In this document: piece by piece, positions 33,088 through 44,506 of the stretch | Numbering within the stretch: the stretch's first letter is position 1 | Layout: each line of letters starts with the position of its first letter | Assembly: GCA_022495995.1 (NCBI GenBank) | Contig: JAFEMH010006929.1 | Span: 1 to 64,000, forward strand | Reading direction: 5' to 3' | DNA length: 64,000 bases | Source: Adenophora triphylla var. japonica | Lineage: Eukaryota; Streptophyta; Magnoliopsida; Asterales; Campanulaceae | Notes under the pieces: model-generated | What the model was told of the DNA's origin: nothing | The model's input: the letters and a program-made list of their open reading frames with translations, nothing else | Databases searched by the model: none | Translations under genes and position numbers: made by a program

Positions 33088-33670
33088 AGGAGATTAACTC
33101 CTTCTCAACCTTTACCATCTCAATATTCTTAAGAGCCCAGAAAGAGCAAAAGCAAGGAAATCTTCACTAGCGTCTAGCAAGTTCTTCCTCGTACCACAGT
33201 TGCGTTCTACTTTTCCAGAATCACCAAGGTACCCTTCAATTTCACTGTTCTCGATTTAATTTTGAACTTCCCCCTTTTTCCACCGTGGCTAGGACCTTTG
33301 GCTTCGAGCTAGGTGTTAGATATGGTTACAACTGTGTAAACCTTGGGATTTACAAGAGGTTGGATGGTCCTTGTAAGGAGTTGACCATAGCTGAGTGTAT
33401 CACCATCTTAGATATGTGGATCTTGTTCTATGGTGAGATAGGTTCCCAGCTGGTGAAGGTATGGGAGACTTGGAGGCGGAAGATCTACGGATTATCTGTT
33501 TCCGTCTCTTTAATAAGTTAAATGACCATCTTACCATCTTTTATATCAAATCCAGTATAGCATGGTAATGACTTATTACATCAATAACTAAGAACGTTAC
33601 CTTGGATGTGGTCTTCAAATGATGTTGCCCGATATCTACCTCCAGCTCTATCTGTCCCTTGGTATCGACC

Positions 33671-34120
33671 CTATGGTTGGTGAAACCTTCCAGTCGACCT
33701 GAGTAGGGCGACAATCTGATCTGTAAGTCTCATTTCTAGAAAAGTTTTATAGAAGATGATGTCCTTGCATGCTCCTGTATTAACCAAAACACTGCTGGAG
33801 CTGCAGTTATCAATAAACCCTGGAATGGCCAAGATTTGCTCCCTTGCTGCCACACTGGTTGCCAGCTCGTAAGGATAGAAGCTAATGACCTCATCTTGCA
33901 CACAACTCCTAGGTGGGACGTGGGGAGCTTTATTCAGTTGGAAAATTTTATGCTTGAGGGCCGTGTTTCTTGTCTCCTCAGCTATCACTCCTAGTGTCAA
34001 TCTAGGTTGCCTGGGCTCAGGCACCCTTCTATCAGGTCGATCCCCAGGTGCGGGACGATCTCCCTTCATGAATCTATTAAGCTTGCTCTCGTTCACCCAC
34101 TTTTGGATGATCCTCTTCAT
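33671..34120 (-). pseudogene. Gypsy gag tail and protease motif, Tat-like deletion element
   Basis: The frame of 149 codons ends with SSSVLVNTGACKDIIFYKTF, close to the plant gypsy protease signature (VLVDTGAS-DILF) but with Asn in place of the catalytic Asp. The preceding text (AEETRNTALKHK, PRSCVQDEVISF) is the usual Gag-protease spacer. Reverse transcriptase should follow at lower coordinates and is absent. Confidence 0.75.
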
Positions 34121-34370
34121 GAATTTGTTCTGGGGTTCATGGGAAATGGGGGGCCATGTCGACTGTATTCATTATCTCAGTCCGACTAACCTTGAGCAAT
34201 GTTATTCTGGTCGGTGACAGTTTTCTTACGAGCCCCAACAGTTGAGAACCTCTCTTGGAACTTTCTCCTCATATATCTCCATGAGGTGACACAGCCGATA
34301 AACCACAAAACCATGTCAGGGCAACACTTGTGAAGGTGTTGGTTAGTGCCTTGCACATCACGTCATCCTC

Positions 34371-35397
34371 TTAAAAGACCAAACACGTGATGGCCTCAAA
34401 ATGTTGCATGTGGTTCAGAGCGTTGGTCTTGCCTGAGTACTTTTCTAGCATGGGTAGCTTGAATCCTACAGGTGGGCCTTTATCAAGCATACTTTGGGCC
34501 AAGGATCGAAGAGTACTATCATTTCGTTCGCCCTTGCCGCTTGGTGTCTGTCGATTAGCTTCCATATCATATAACCTCCTTTTCAGGTTCTAACATCCAT
34601 GTCGCCTCTTTGGCGGGAGACATAATTGGACTTATGTCGTTCCTCTCTATGGTGCTCCCTTCTCGAAGGTGCCCTTTCCCTTTTATCTCTGGAAGGAGTC
34701 CTTTCTCTTCTATCTCTCCTTGGGGGTGAACGACCTCCTCTTAAGGGCGACCTTCCTCGAGCTCTATCAGCTTCTAGCTGCCTCCTTTGGGTTGAGTCAG
34801 CCTCCCGTTCGCGTTGGTTGTTCAACCTATCCCTCAAATCTCCAGTATGATCGACTGAGATGTGGGTAGGGGAGGCCTATCATGCCTCCTTTCTCCTCCT
34901 GAAAGCCTAGGGGCCCAATTGTCACGTCGATAGGAGGTTAGGGATGGAGCTACCATTTGTGATCTTCGGTCGTCCTTCTTAGGAGATTCAGGCAGTTCAA
35001 GTAGTTTGTTCTGTACCTCGAGCAAGCTCTGCAAAACCCATGCACGTTCTAACAATATTTCCTTCCTACCAGGGTGAGGAGCTGAGGGACCAGCCATGTC
35101 GACTGCAGCTGTTCGACCCGTTTGGATCTTCTTGGCTTGCTGGCCACCTCCTTGGGTGACTATGGGCCTCTTCTCACTTCTCTTATCTTGTATCCCTACC
35201 CCATCAGCCACGCTGGTGGAACGGGTGGGTCTCCTCATGGGGTGTCCAGGTGGAGGGGTATGAAGGTTAGCAGTGCTGTTCCCAGCTCCAACATCCGTGC
35301 CTGGGTGGTTTTCGCCTGCTTTCTCGCTGACCGGATCACTTGAGGCGGTAACAGTGTGTCCTTCAGATAACATGTCTGCGAATAAGAAAGGTTTCAA
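34371..35397 (-). pseudogene. Gypsy gag, Tat-like deletion element
   Basis: Three frames on the - strand read in order. Frame 35397-34834 (start MKPFLFADML) is low-complexity, rich in Pro/Ser/Arg. Frame 34837-34583 is an Arg/Glu/Ser-rich stretch (RDRRERTPSRDKRER). Frame 34565-34371 has GFKLPMLEKYSGKTNALNHM, the conserved start of the plant gypsy gag domain. Frame breaks separate them and a stop ends the domain early. Confidence 0.7.
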
Positions 35398-35440
35398 GGT
35401 CTAGTGTTTGTTTTGTTTTCCGACAATGGAACCAAACTAA

Positions 35441-35973
35441 TGATGCAGGAAACGATCCGGATCAGCCTTAATCCAGCAGTATGTTATAATCCAGGTACTA
35501 TGACCTGAAACCACGAACAAACAACTTGTCGGAATGGTATCCAGATAATACCCTCCGGCGTGATGATAAGATATAGTATTATAAGTTTGTATGAAACAGT
35601 ATTGAACGACGTAATCTCAAATAGTTAATATGACATTACCTTTTTATGTAGTATGTTTTCTGGTATATATAGTGGTGAGATGGGATGATTATGAATCCCT
35701 TAGATCACGGAATTGACGTTGGTGTAACTGACTACGAGAATGTTGGAAGTGGTTACGAATAACGACGTGGGCAGAAGCACGTGTTGTTTGGTCGAGGTCG
35801 CGTGATCGATTAAGGTCGACCTTAATTCGTGAATTGGTTAGACAAAGATTGCATGAGTAGGGGATCATATATCAGACGAAGCTAACTCGAAATCAAGGAA
35901 GGTCGGATAATGAGATTGATCGACTGATCTCTACTACTGAATTGGTAGATTTTGGGGCTATTTGATAGGCCCA
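35441..35973 (-). repeat. 5' LTR of the Tat-like deletion element (truncated)
   Basis: On the + strand it begins TGATGCAGGAAACG next to the primer site and follows the other LTR up to GATAGGCCCAC. The last about 75 bp of the other LTR are missing here. Confidence 0.75.
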
Positions 35974-36193
35974 CTTTGTCTTCAACAAGAAAATTATGTT
36001 GTACGTATTTAATACGTGCATTAATATATAAATTTAAGTGAAAATTTCATTAGTTTTCGGTCATCTGAAACGCATTTCAGTATGTAATTATGAGTAAACT
36101 TCTGGAGTTGGACCAACAAACACACTAAAAGAAAAATCTTCTGTATAATAAGTGCATATGGCTAATTTATTAATATGACATACTAAAATGATA

Positions 36194-36425
36194 CTCCCTC
36201 CGTTTCAAAATGTTTGTCCCATTTGACTTTTTGTTGAATTTTGATCACAAATTTATGAGAGATTAATTATGTTCATAAAATTTTAAAAGTTGTTGTTGAT
36301 AATATTATTAATGGTTAATCAATAGAAATTTTTAGAATTTCATGAACATAATTAAATTGTCATATATTTGTGGTCAAAGTTTAACAAAAAAGTCAAATGG
36401 GACAAACATTTTGGGACGGAGGGAG
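36194..36425. mobile_element. Stowaway-like (Tc1/mariner) MITE
   Basis: The 232-bp palindrome starts CTCCCTCCGTTTCAAAATG and ends with its complement, CATTTTGGGACGGAGGGAG, between TA dinucleotides at 36192-36193 and 36426-36427. The arms pair over most of the length. No coding capacity. Confidence 0.9.
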
Positions 36426-36439
36426 TAACATATTATATA

Positions 36440-36697
36440 CTCTCTCCGTCCCATATTACCTTACCCATTTTGCTATTTTGGACGTCCCATTTTAAAATCA
36501 CACTTTCCTAAAAAGGAAACTTTTTACTATTTCTTTATTCATGAGACCCACTTGTCATACTCACTAACACTTTTCAAATTTACTATTCTCTCCATTCATT
36601 CTCTTTCCTACCCACTCACAATTCCTACTTTAATAACATTATTCCTTATTTTCCGTTCTCAACAACAAATGAATAAGCTATTATGGAACGGAGGAAG
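36440..36697. mobile_element. Stowaway-like MITE
   Basis: 258 bp, beginning CTCTCTCCGTCCCATATTA and ending TTATGGAACGGAGGAAG, flanked by TA on both sides. Inner text (TTGCTATTTTGGACGTCCCA) is shared with other Stowaway-like copies here. Confidence 0.85.
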
Positions 36698-37509
36698 TAT
36701 ATGATTAATCTGATCGAGATCATATGACAATTATGCAAAATACACTTTATATTATTGAGGTTTGGTGATTCCTTGACAAACTGTTTGACAGTGTCCCATA
36801 GTCTATATACTAGGTATAGTTGTCGCGAAAATGGCCTTTCGGTCTTTTATTATCATATTTCAAATCAGCTTTGGCTCTAGCTAAGCAAGGTCTTGTCCAT
36901 GAACAATATTATGCATGTTACTTTTGCATAAATGTTCATGTCCTGATTTAGTAACTACTGCCCACAACTATCTGTTTCTTCTTTTGCATCTCTTTAATTA
37001 ATTCAATCCTTTTTAATATGCAGAAGATTTTTAATTTTGTGCACGTTTGTTCTTAAAACTGGAATTTGAACATTCGTTTAGTGACAAAGAAAAGGGAGTA
37101 GTTAATATAATTTTAAGGTTTGACTTTCAAGTAATGGACAAGTAAACCATGTATATATATATCATCATGTCAAAAGGACAAAGAACCACAAATATATCAA
37201 AGTTACCAAGATGCCAAATGAATTATGTTAATGTTCTGGTCTATTTTTCATTTGCAGATTAAAGTTTCAATCTTTGACATCTTACAGTGAAAATTATCTG
37301 AAATTTGAGCTTCATTTGCGTTGTCTAATTATATACTTTTTTCTTCCCCGAATAAATGTTGTACATTTATTATTTTGGTTTGCCTCAAATTAATGTTGTG
37401 TTTTTTAAATAAAAAAAGTGATTTACTACAATTTAATATTGACGAGACAACTGTGACATTTATTATGAGATAAAAGGAGTAATTTACTGACAATATTTAA
37501 CTAATTACA
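36698..37509. other. Gene-free AT-rich stretch
   Basis: No element ends, open frames with recognisable domains, or RNA genes were seen in this 800 bp. Confidence 0.5.
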
Positions 37510-37518
37510 TTACAAAAT

Positions 37519-37715
37519 GAGTTTTGTTAGGATACCCATCATAGGAGTATCTTAATATGTGACCCTTTTTTTTTTTTTTTTGACAAAAACACATTTTCCT
37601 TTACAAAGTAGCAAAGTTAATTAAAAAGGACATGTGAGTAATTAACCAAGCACATAGGGGACCCACTGCTTCAATCCTCCATCTTCCCCAAATCAACCAG
37701 TCTCTCTCTCCCTCC

Positions 37716-37789
<74 letters not shown>

Positions 37790-38208
37790 CCTCCCTCTCC
37801 TTCTCGCTTTTTTTCAGATTTAATTGTTTGTAAGGGCTGGTGAGTGAGGTGTTGACGACAAAGAAAGGGGTACGGAAGCGACGAGGAACCAAACTGATGG
37901 AGAAGGAGTGGGGAGATGGATTCAGATGGGGACCGATGGAGGGGGAGGTCAAAAGTGGCTGGAAGAGGAAGGAAGAAAGGGGAGGAGTGGGAGTGGGACG
38001 ATGGTGGTTTAGGGAAGGGGAATGAGGCGGTGGAGAGGATGGGAGGAGGCGGTGGAGAGGAGATGAAGATTGGGGTTTCTTTGATTTTAAAATTACAATC
38101 TTGTCCTCCTTATTTATTTGTTCAATGTATGAAATAGTGGACATTTTCGTTCTAAAATAATGGATCACTTGTTAAGATACTCCTATGATGGGTATCCTAA
38201 CAAAACCC
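37519..38208. mobile_element. MULE-type element with CT microsatellite
   Basis: A 690-bp element with near-perfect terminal inverted repeats of about 37 bp (GAGTTTTGTTAGGATACCCA at the left). Perfect 9-bp duplications TTACAAAAT lie at 37510-37518 and 38209-38217, so a Mutator-like transposase is implied. The centre holds a (CT)n run at about 37721-37787 and a purine/pyrimidine-skewed GC-rich part to 38090. A 165-codon open frame on the - strand (38168-37671) is mostly a translation of the CT repeat and is not accepted as a gene. Confidence 0.9.
37721..37787 (+). repeat. CT microsatellite
   Basis: An uninterrupted (CT)n of about 67 bases inside the MULE-type element; the longest simple repeat in the window. 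Confidence 0.9.
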
Positions 38209-38563
38209 TTACAAAATATCCAGAAAATGAATTCATGGCAAATAAGAAAAGGTGATTTTGGTCTTTATTCCAAATCATGTTTGTTATACACATATGGGGA
38301 TACTTTTGTTGACTCAATAATGTAAATGAATAAAGCTAAGATAGTGATGCAAATATTTGGACCACACATATAAAACCCTTCTTTAAAAGACTCCAATAAT
38401 TAAAAATCAAAATGTGAAAAAATCACTGCAAAAGTGGTTGCTTTGGTGCCTTGGTGGAGGAAGTCATGAGTTTAGAAATTAATTGGAGATATTCAAGAAA
38501 ACCTAAAAATGTGGTCCAAAGAGTTCTTTTATCAAGTTAATGATACACAAGGTTTGGTGTATA

Positions 38564-39951
38564 CTACCTCCAACTAAGATAAATGGGAATATTTGACTTT
38601 TTTTTTTTTTGTCAATTAATCGAATTTTAATTATAAAGCTCCGTTTGTTTTACGGAAAATATTTTACGAAAAATATTTTACGGAAAATGATTTTCGTAAA
38701 ATAACTCTTTTTATGGTGTTTGACAATTATAAATAAATAAAAAATCAATGTAAAATATTTTCAGATCAACGAAAAATAACTCGTTTTCCTCCGTAAAATG
38801 ACTTTTTTATTTTTTTTTTCAAGCCCGCTATCTCTCCCGTTTCTCTCTGGGTACGCCATTTTCTTCCCTTCTTCTCCTTTTTCTTCCCCTTCTTCGTTGA
38901 TTCTTCTCCTTTCTCTTCCCGTCATCGTCGTTGATTTTCTTCACTTCCCGGCAAAACATAAAACCCCTTTCTCTCTCTAGAAAATGATCAAAATGCTCCC
39001 TGCAAGCAGAAACCGACGCCGATTCCGACGACCACTCGTGGCTAGTTGTGAAATTCGATGGCGAGTTTGTCGTCCCAAGGAAGTAAGCTTAGGAATTTTG
39101 GTTCGTTGACCCTAATTTCCCGATGCACAGAATGGGAATACAAATCAAGGTTTCTGCAAATGCTTGGGATTTGGGTTAGTTATTTTGGTTAAGGATGTAA
39201 AAATTAATTCCTAAAACATTCTTCAATTTTGCACTCTACTTAATTCCTAAAGCATTCTTCAATTTTGCACTCTACTTACTGGTCATAAGCACTTGTTTTC
39301 ATTTTCGTTATACTCCTATTTTGTTATTTTTCAATAAAATCAAGATGGCTAATATTTATGTTAAAATAGGATGGGGCGAAGGCTGCCAATATGTATATGG
39401 TTGATTGGCTGTCGTAATCATGTTACTTGTTAGTATTTAATTAATTAGGGGTTTTGCTTATGTAATGCTTGCGATTTGGGTTATTTGTTTTGATCCCTGA
39501 TTTACCCACCTTCTTTCCAATAGAAATAGTCTGATTTTATCTCCCATTTTATCATGAAGAATTTTATACAGATTTCAATTATGAAATGCTTGAGATTTGG
39601 GTAATTTATTTGGTTTTATCAAACACCGAAAAATATTTTTCGGAAAACGTTTTTAGATTTGCCAAACAAGTTTATGTCATATTCCGAAAAACGTTTTCAT
39701 TTTTCGGAAAACATTTTACGGAAATCATTTTCCGTAAAACATTTTCCGTGAAATAAACGGAGCCTAATTTTATGAAAATCAAAATATTTATGTTCGATTC
39801 TAAAAAATGTTACTGATAGTATGTCTAATAGTGAAATAATAACAATTTTCTGAATTATATAAAAATATTTAATTTGTATAAAATCATAACTAAAATTCGA
39901 TTAAGTTGACCATATGAACAATAATAGTACATACGTCTAGGATGGAGGTAG
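38564..39951. mobile_element. Mariner-type MITE split by a nested element
   Basis: The outer ends are CTACCTCCAACTAAG and, inverted, GATGGAGGTAG, each next to TA (38562-38563 and 39952-39953). The outer element's own sequence is only 38564 to about 38637 and about 39764 to 39951, and its interior is interrupted by the 1.1-kb element at 38638-39763. Confidence 0.65.
38638..39763. mobile_element. Non-autonomous DNA element with TTTTACGGAAAA subterminal repeats
   Basis: Ends are GCTCCGTTTGTTTTACGG and, inverted, CCGTGAAATAAACGGAGC. Many copies of TTTTACGGAAAAT and its complement crowd within 130 bp of each end. Flanks suggest an imperfect 8-9-bp duplication (TAATTATAA / TAATTTTAT), so hAT or MULE origin cannot be settled. 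A 38-bp stretch beginning AATTCCTAAA is duplicated in tandem at about 39204-39279. GC-rich text at 38820-39100 may be captured host DNA. Confidence 0.65.
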
Positions 39952-40091
39952 TATATGTATGGACATGAATGAAATTGAAAAGTCTTTTCTTAGATATATA
40001 TCTTCATATTTGGTATGAAAAGCAAACAACTTTAATTGCATTGATTTTGTTCAACTAGCAAATAAATCAAGGAGCAATGCTAAAGGAATAA

Positions 40092-40377
40092 GAGTAAGTT
40101 TTAGGAAAAATTTGTTTCTCCATAAGTTATAAAAAGTCCACTTTTTATTTTTAAAAATATCGAGTTTAGACTTTAAAACATTGAATTTATGCCTTAAAAT
40201 ACCTAGAAAATAAAATAGTGAATTTAGGTGTTAAAACAGTGAGTTTAAGTTAGAAAATAAAATAGCGAGTTTATGCCTTAAAACAGTGAGTTTAGGCTTT
40301 AAAACACCAAGTCGATATATTTAAAAACAAGATTTTTTATAACTTATGGAGAAACATGTTTCCCCCAAAATTTTCTG
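40092..40377. mobile_element. MULE-type element, palindrome-rich family, copy 3
   Basis: 286 bp between exact 9-bp duplications AAGGAATAA (40083-40091 and 40378-40386). The ends GAGTAAGTTTTAGGAAAAAT and GGAGAAACATGTTTCCCCC with inner TTTCTCCATAAGTTAT match the termini of copies 1 and 2. The interior is different: repeats of GAGTTTA(G/T)GCCTTAAAACA. Confidence 0.75.
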
Positions 40378-41011
40378 AAGGAATAAAAGAAAATTATAAA
40401 ATTTTGCTAATAAAATGAGTTGACGATATTTTATTGGTTGCATCGATAGTTGATCGGCTAAATTTTAATTAAAAACACCAATAAAATCATTACCTATAAA
40501 ATTTTATAATCAAGTTTTTGTTACTACTTTATGCCCATAATATTATTCTAAATCAAGTCGTTCAGATATCTACTTATTAAGTATTCCTCCATTTTTCTAG
40601 TTTTTACTTCGAAAAATATTTAAAACTCTTAAAATGTTAATTATTACTAGTAGCATAAATATATAAAAACCTTAATAATTTTTTCATTACATATTACTTA
40701 CTCTATCCCAAAAAGTTTGTTCCAGTTCGAATTTTATGATCAACTCAATCTATCTTTGATCATAAATTTATGAAAATCTAAAAATATCTATACAATTTTA
40801 AAAATTGTTATTGATAAATAAAACAATAACAATTACTAAAAATGCACATAAATAACTAAATTTATAAAATTATGATTAAAATTCAATTGAATTAATTATG
40901 AAAGTTAAAGTGAGACAATCTTTCTGAAAATGAAAATGAGGGAGTATAAATTTAAGTGACTAAAGAGCTATAATAGGGGTTCATCTCACATTTTTAAGTG
41001 TCAATTTTATA

Positions 41012-41325
41012 CTCCCTTTCTTCGTTCCGTTAGAAGCTTCATCATTTTGAGAGTGACACAAGAATTAAGAAAAGTAATAAGTGGAAAATGGGTTGTGAGA
41101 GAGAAGAAGTGAGTAGGTATGACAAGTGAGGTCCACAATTTAAATATGTGAGAAGAAAAAGTTAATGAATATGACAAGTGGGGCCCACAATTTAAGTATG
41201 TGAGAGAAAAAGGTGAGTGAGATTGATAAATGGGCCCACATTTATTACTATTTTAGGAAAGGATGAACCTTCTAACGGGACACCCATTTAGATAAAAGGT
41301 GAAGTTTCGAATGGGACGGAGGGAG
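41012..41325. mobile_element. Stowaway-like MITE
   Basis: 314 bp, beginning CTCCCTTTCTTCGTTCCG and ending AATGGGACGGAGGGAG, with TA on both sides. The inside contains GACAAGTG(A/G)GGTCCACAATTT twice. Confidence 0.85.
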
Positions 41326-41703
41326 TATATTAGATTAAACAACGTGTCCAAACTACAAACCTTCATTTGAGACTCATAATGCAACAATAATTATTTTTAA
41401 ATGTTATAAAATAAGTAATTTTTTATAAAAAAAATTAATCAAAATTCAATTGGTTATAAAATAAGATTACAAGAATAAAATTTACTCCATATCCATATGT
41501 TTTGTAAAGATAGTCTTATTGTACTTTTTACATATTTTAATAATATATTTGACTTGCTGGTACATAGTAAACTTGAACATTAAATTATAAATAAAACTAT
41601 CTTTCTCGGGCGGATGGAGTATGAGTCTGCAAATTGTAGGCTCTCCGTTTCAAGTAGAAGATAGATAGATGGGGTTCGGGGAATTTGTATTTAAAGTAGA
41701 ATA

Positions 41704-41964
41704 CTTCTATCCCAATTTAAAATTCTTATATTTTTTTTAGTTAATCTTAGTTTAAGATTTTTAGTTATTTTATTACTTAAAATGAATAATAATAATCAAT
41801 TGTCATCCTTACAGTAAAAAATTTCTGCTCATTTTTTCATTGATATTTTACTTTTTATATTTACAACATTTATTTTTTCTTAATTCATATGCTAAATCAA
41901 ATTAATAATATTAAATTGAGACAAAATAAATAATATTAAATAATATTAAATTGGGACGAAAAAG
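41704..41964. mobile_element. Diverged mariner-type MITE
   Basis: Flanked by TA, with weak inverted ends CTTCTATCCCAATTTAA and TTAAATTGGGACGAAAAAG. Interior text (TTTAAGATTTTTAGTTATTTTATTA-like) resembles the MITE split at 54009-56734. Confidence 0.55.
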
Positions 41965-42409
41965 TAGAATATTAAATTGAGGTTAATTGGAGGGAGGGAG
42001 GGAGGGGACTTTAATTTCTGTTTTATTCTGTCTTTGTGTGGAAATATAGAACGGCCGAGGCAGAATCTGAAATGTCAATTCATGTCCTTCTGTTAACACT
42101 GCATTCACTTCCCATCTCTTGTCATTTCATCTCTGTCTTTCCCAGCTACTTTTCCTCTCTCTCTCTCTCTCTCTCTCTCCTTCTTGCTATATTAATAGTT
42201 TACTGTTTTTTTTTTCTTAAAAATCATCTGTTAATAGATTTCCTAATTAATTTGTTAGTTTTTTTTTTTTTAATTTGTACACATTTAAAAATGTGTTTTA
42301 CTTATTTGTATATTGTTTTTATATGTAAAATATCAAAATTACAATAAAACTATATTTTAAATTAATAATACAAATATTTATTTAGGGACTGACAGAAAAG
42401 AAAAATATA

Positions 42410-42691
42410 CTCCCTCCGTCCCACGTTAGTTGAGACTTCTTTCCCTTTTGGGCCGTCCCACGTTAGTTGAGACTGCCCAAAATGGCAAAAATTTTAATAT
42501 TTTATATTCACCCTACCCCACCCACTCATTCTCTCTCTTCATTTTCCACCATATAATTTATTCAACCAACCTACTATTAACTTCACTCATTCTCTCTCTT
42601 CATTTTCTACCACACATTTTCATTATCTTATTCATTTTCCTTAATTGGTGTGCCCAAAAAGTTAGTCTCAACTAACGTGGGACGGAGGGAG
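42410..42691. mobile_element. Stowaway-like MITE
   Basis: 282 bp, starting CTCCCTCCGTCCCACGTTAG and ending inverted as AACGTGGGACGGAGGGAG, between TA at 42408-42409 and 42692-42693. A short inner repeat of GTCCCACGTTAGTTGAGACT occurs near the left end. Confidence 0.9.
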
Positions 42692-42693
42692 TA

Positions 42694-43960
42694 TCATTTT
42701 TATAAGACATAGGAAAATAATTATATTGGTATCATTTTTATAGTGTAACAATAATAATTTTCAGAGTTTTATCAAACTATTTTTTTATTTTTCGTCAAAT
42801 TTTAACCAAATTAATCATTAAAAATTAAGGTTATTAAAATTATTATATTACAAATTTTAAATTTAATACTTTTATAAATATTTTGAAAGAGAGAGAGAGA
42901 GAGAGAGTGAGATAGATAGAAAGGGGAGGGGGGAGGTGTTCGGAGTATGAGATGCGAATATGAAAAGTAAAATATTAATTAGTAAAAGAATATTGATTGT
43001 GAATATAATAATTGATTCTCATTAAATATATAAATAAATATAATAAATTTATTATTTTAGACGGTGTAATTTTTATAAGATAATCAAAATGTAAGTGTTA
43101 CAGAAGTGAGAGAGTATTATATTCTTCAAATATTTGATGCCTTCATAGGCGGATCTAAGCATACTTATGTTGGGTGGCACTGGCAGTGAATCCAATAACA
43201 ATAACAAAAGTTGTTGTATTTGGTAAATTATATTGGATTAATTCTTTCCTACCCCTCTAGCCCAGATTTTATTTCATAAAAATTTAATTCAAATTTAAAA
43301 TTTCAAACTCATCGAGAAGCCCAAATCAAAATATCGTGTAAATCCAAAACTCATTTGACCTAATCAAATATGATTTCTAAATACCAATTTTATCCCTCCC
43401 TCTCTCTAAACGCAAAGGGAGGCCACTCTCTCTCTAGACGAAATTCATGGATTCCTCTCCATTCACCATCTAATCCCTTCCTCACGCCCTCTCTCTGCCT
43501 CGCCAACCCTCGACGTCTCCATCTCCGACCAAGCCCCTGTTCCGCCGCTACCTCAATCCCCTTCATCACCGAGCTCTCCCTCACATCTCCTTCAATCGCC
43601 CATTACCCCTGTTCCAAATCGGCGTCCACCGCCGACCTCCTCACTGTTCTCTCTCTCTCAAATCCGACTGAACAGAAACAACAAACCAATTTCTCTCTCG
43701 ATCCCAACCAACAATCGCCTTCCTCACCGACTCCCTCTAATCGGCCGGAGCTAATTGTTCCTCAAGGTTGAGCTCGCCCCCACAACGCCAACCCAGCAAG
43801 CTCGCTCCCTCTCTCATCCAAACCTCCCTCTCTCCCTCACACCCAAATCAACCGGTTGAGCTCTCCCCCAAAATCGAGCTCCTTCCCCTGCTCCTCCGAC
43901 CACACACACGTATTTGCAACTGCAAGTCCATTCAATTTGAGATCTGAATCCGACTCCGGA
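42694..43960. other. Gene-free stretch with a GC-rich open frame of doubtful value
   Basis: AT-rich until 43380, then a GC-richer segment to about 43960. A 133-codon frame (43370-43771) is Ser/Pro/Leu-rich without a recognisable domain. It leads into the tandem repeats at 43966. It may be the unique part of an unclassified repeat rather than a gene. Confidence 0.35.
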
Positions 43961-43965
43961 AGCAC

Positions 43966-44323
43966 CATTTGCTATAGGACCATTTAAAGATCTTATAACT
44001 TTGTATATGATGTTGTTAAGTCCTATACCAGTTGCTATAGGACCATTCAAAGGTCTTAATGCATTGGTATAAGATTGTGTGAGGTCCTATATCACTTGAT
44101 ATAGGACCATTCAAAGGTCTTATAGCTTTGTATATGATGTTGTTAAGTCTTATACCAGTTGCTATAGGACCATTCAAAGGTCTTAATGCGTTGGTATAAG
44201 ATTGTGTGAGGTCCTATACTACTTGCTATAGGACCATCCAATGGTCTTATAGCTTTGTATATGATGTTGCCAGGTCATATACCATTTGCTATAGGACCAT
44301 TTAAAGGTCTTATAGCTGTGAAA
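43966..44323 (+). repeat. Tandem repeat, six units of about 62 bp
   Basis: The phrase GCTATAGGACCATTCAAAGG (with variants) starts units near 43970, 44032, 44096, 44159, 44222 and 44288. Alternate units are more alike (ending GTATATGATGTTG versus GGTATAAGATTGTG), so the true period is a pair of about 125 bp. Confidence 0.9.
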
Positions 44324-44389
44324 TCTCATTTTTTTAAAATTAATTTTCCTCCACAGTTTATACTAATGAAATAAATTGCAAAAATAAAT

Positions 44390-44470
44390 GTAAACAAAGC
44401 ATTGGCCAAGCGGTTAAGACCTTGGTTTATAGTGGAGGGTCTAGAGTTCAAATCCCACACTCTACATTTT
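44390..44470 (+). other. tRNA-derived SINE-like fragment
   Basis: TGGCCAAGCGGTTAAG fits an RNA polymerase III A box and GAGTTCAAATCCCAC fits a B box about 45 bp later. The acceptor and T stems do not pair, so it is not a working tRNA. It probably is the head of a SINE or a tRNA pseudogene. Confidence 0.4.
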
Positions 44471-44506
44471 GATTCAATTTTTCTAAAATAACATAGAAAA
44501 GGACGG

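Larger units (their letters stand above)
32194..35973 (-). mobile_element. Tat-like Ty3/gypsy element with gag and protease only
   Basis: A 3.8-kb element on the - strand. Its LTRs are direct repeats: 32194-32788 (595 bp) and 35441-35973 (533 bp, lacking the outer end). Both share ACCTGAAACCACGAACAAAC and TGATGATAAGATATAGT. A polypurine tract (TTTGGGGGCAC on the - strand) lies next to 32788, and a primer-site-like TTTGGTTCCATTGTCGG follows 35441 on the - strand. Inside are gag and a protease motif but no reverse transcriptase or integrase. The LTRs differ at many bases, so the insertion is old. No target duplication was found, consistent with the truncated 35.9-kb end. Confidence 0.8.

Noticed and set aside
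37671..38168. 165-codon frame on the - strand
   Set aside because: Most of it is a translation of the CT microsatellite and flanking low-complexity DNA inside a MULE-type element.
43370..43771. 133-codon Ser/Pro-rich frame
   Set aside because: GC-rich composition lowers stop frequency; there is no domain, no splice context and no promoter, and it runs into tandem repeats.
43966..44323. CRISPR-like array
   Set aside because: The repeat is continuous with related spacers of the same origin; this is a tandem repeat in plant nuclear DNA.
44390..44470. A functional tRNA gene
   Set aside because: A- and B-box-like motifs are present but acceptor and T stems do not pair, so only a SINE or tRNA relic is supported.
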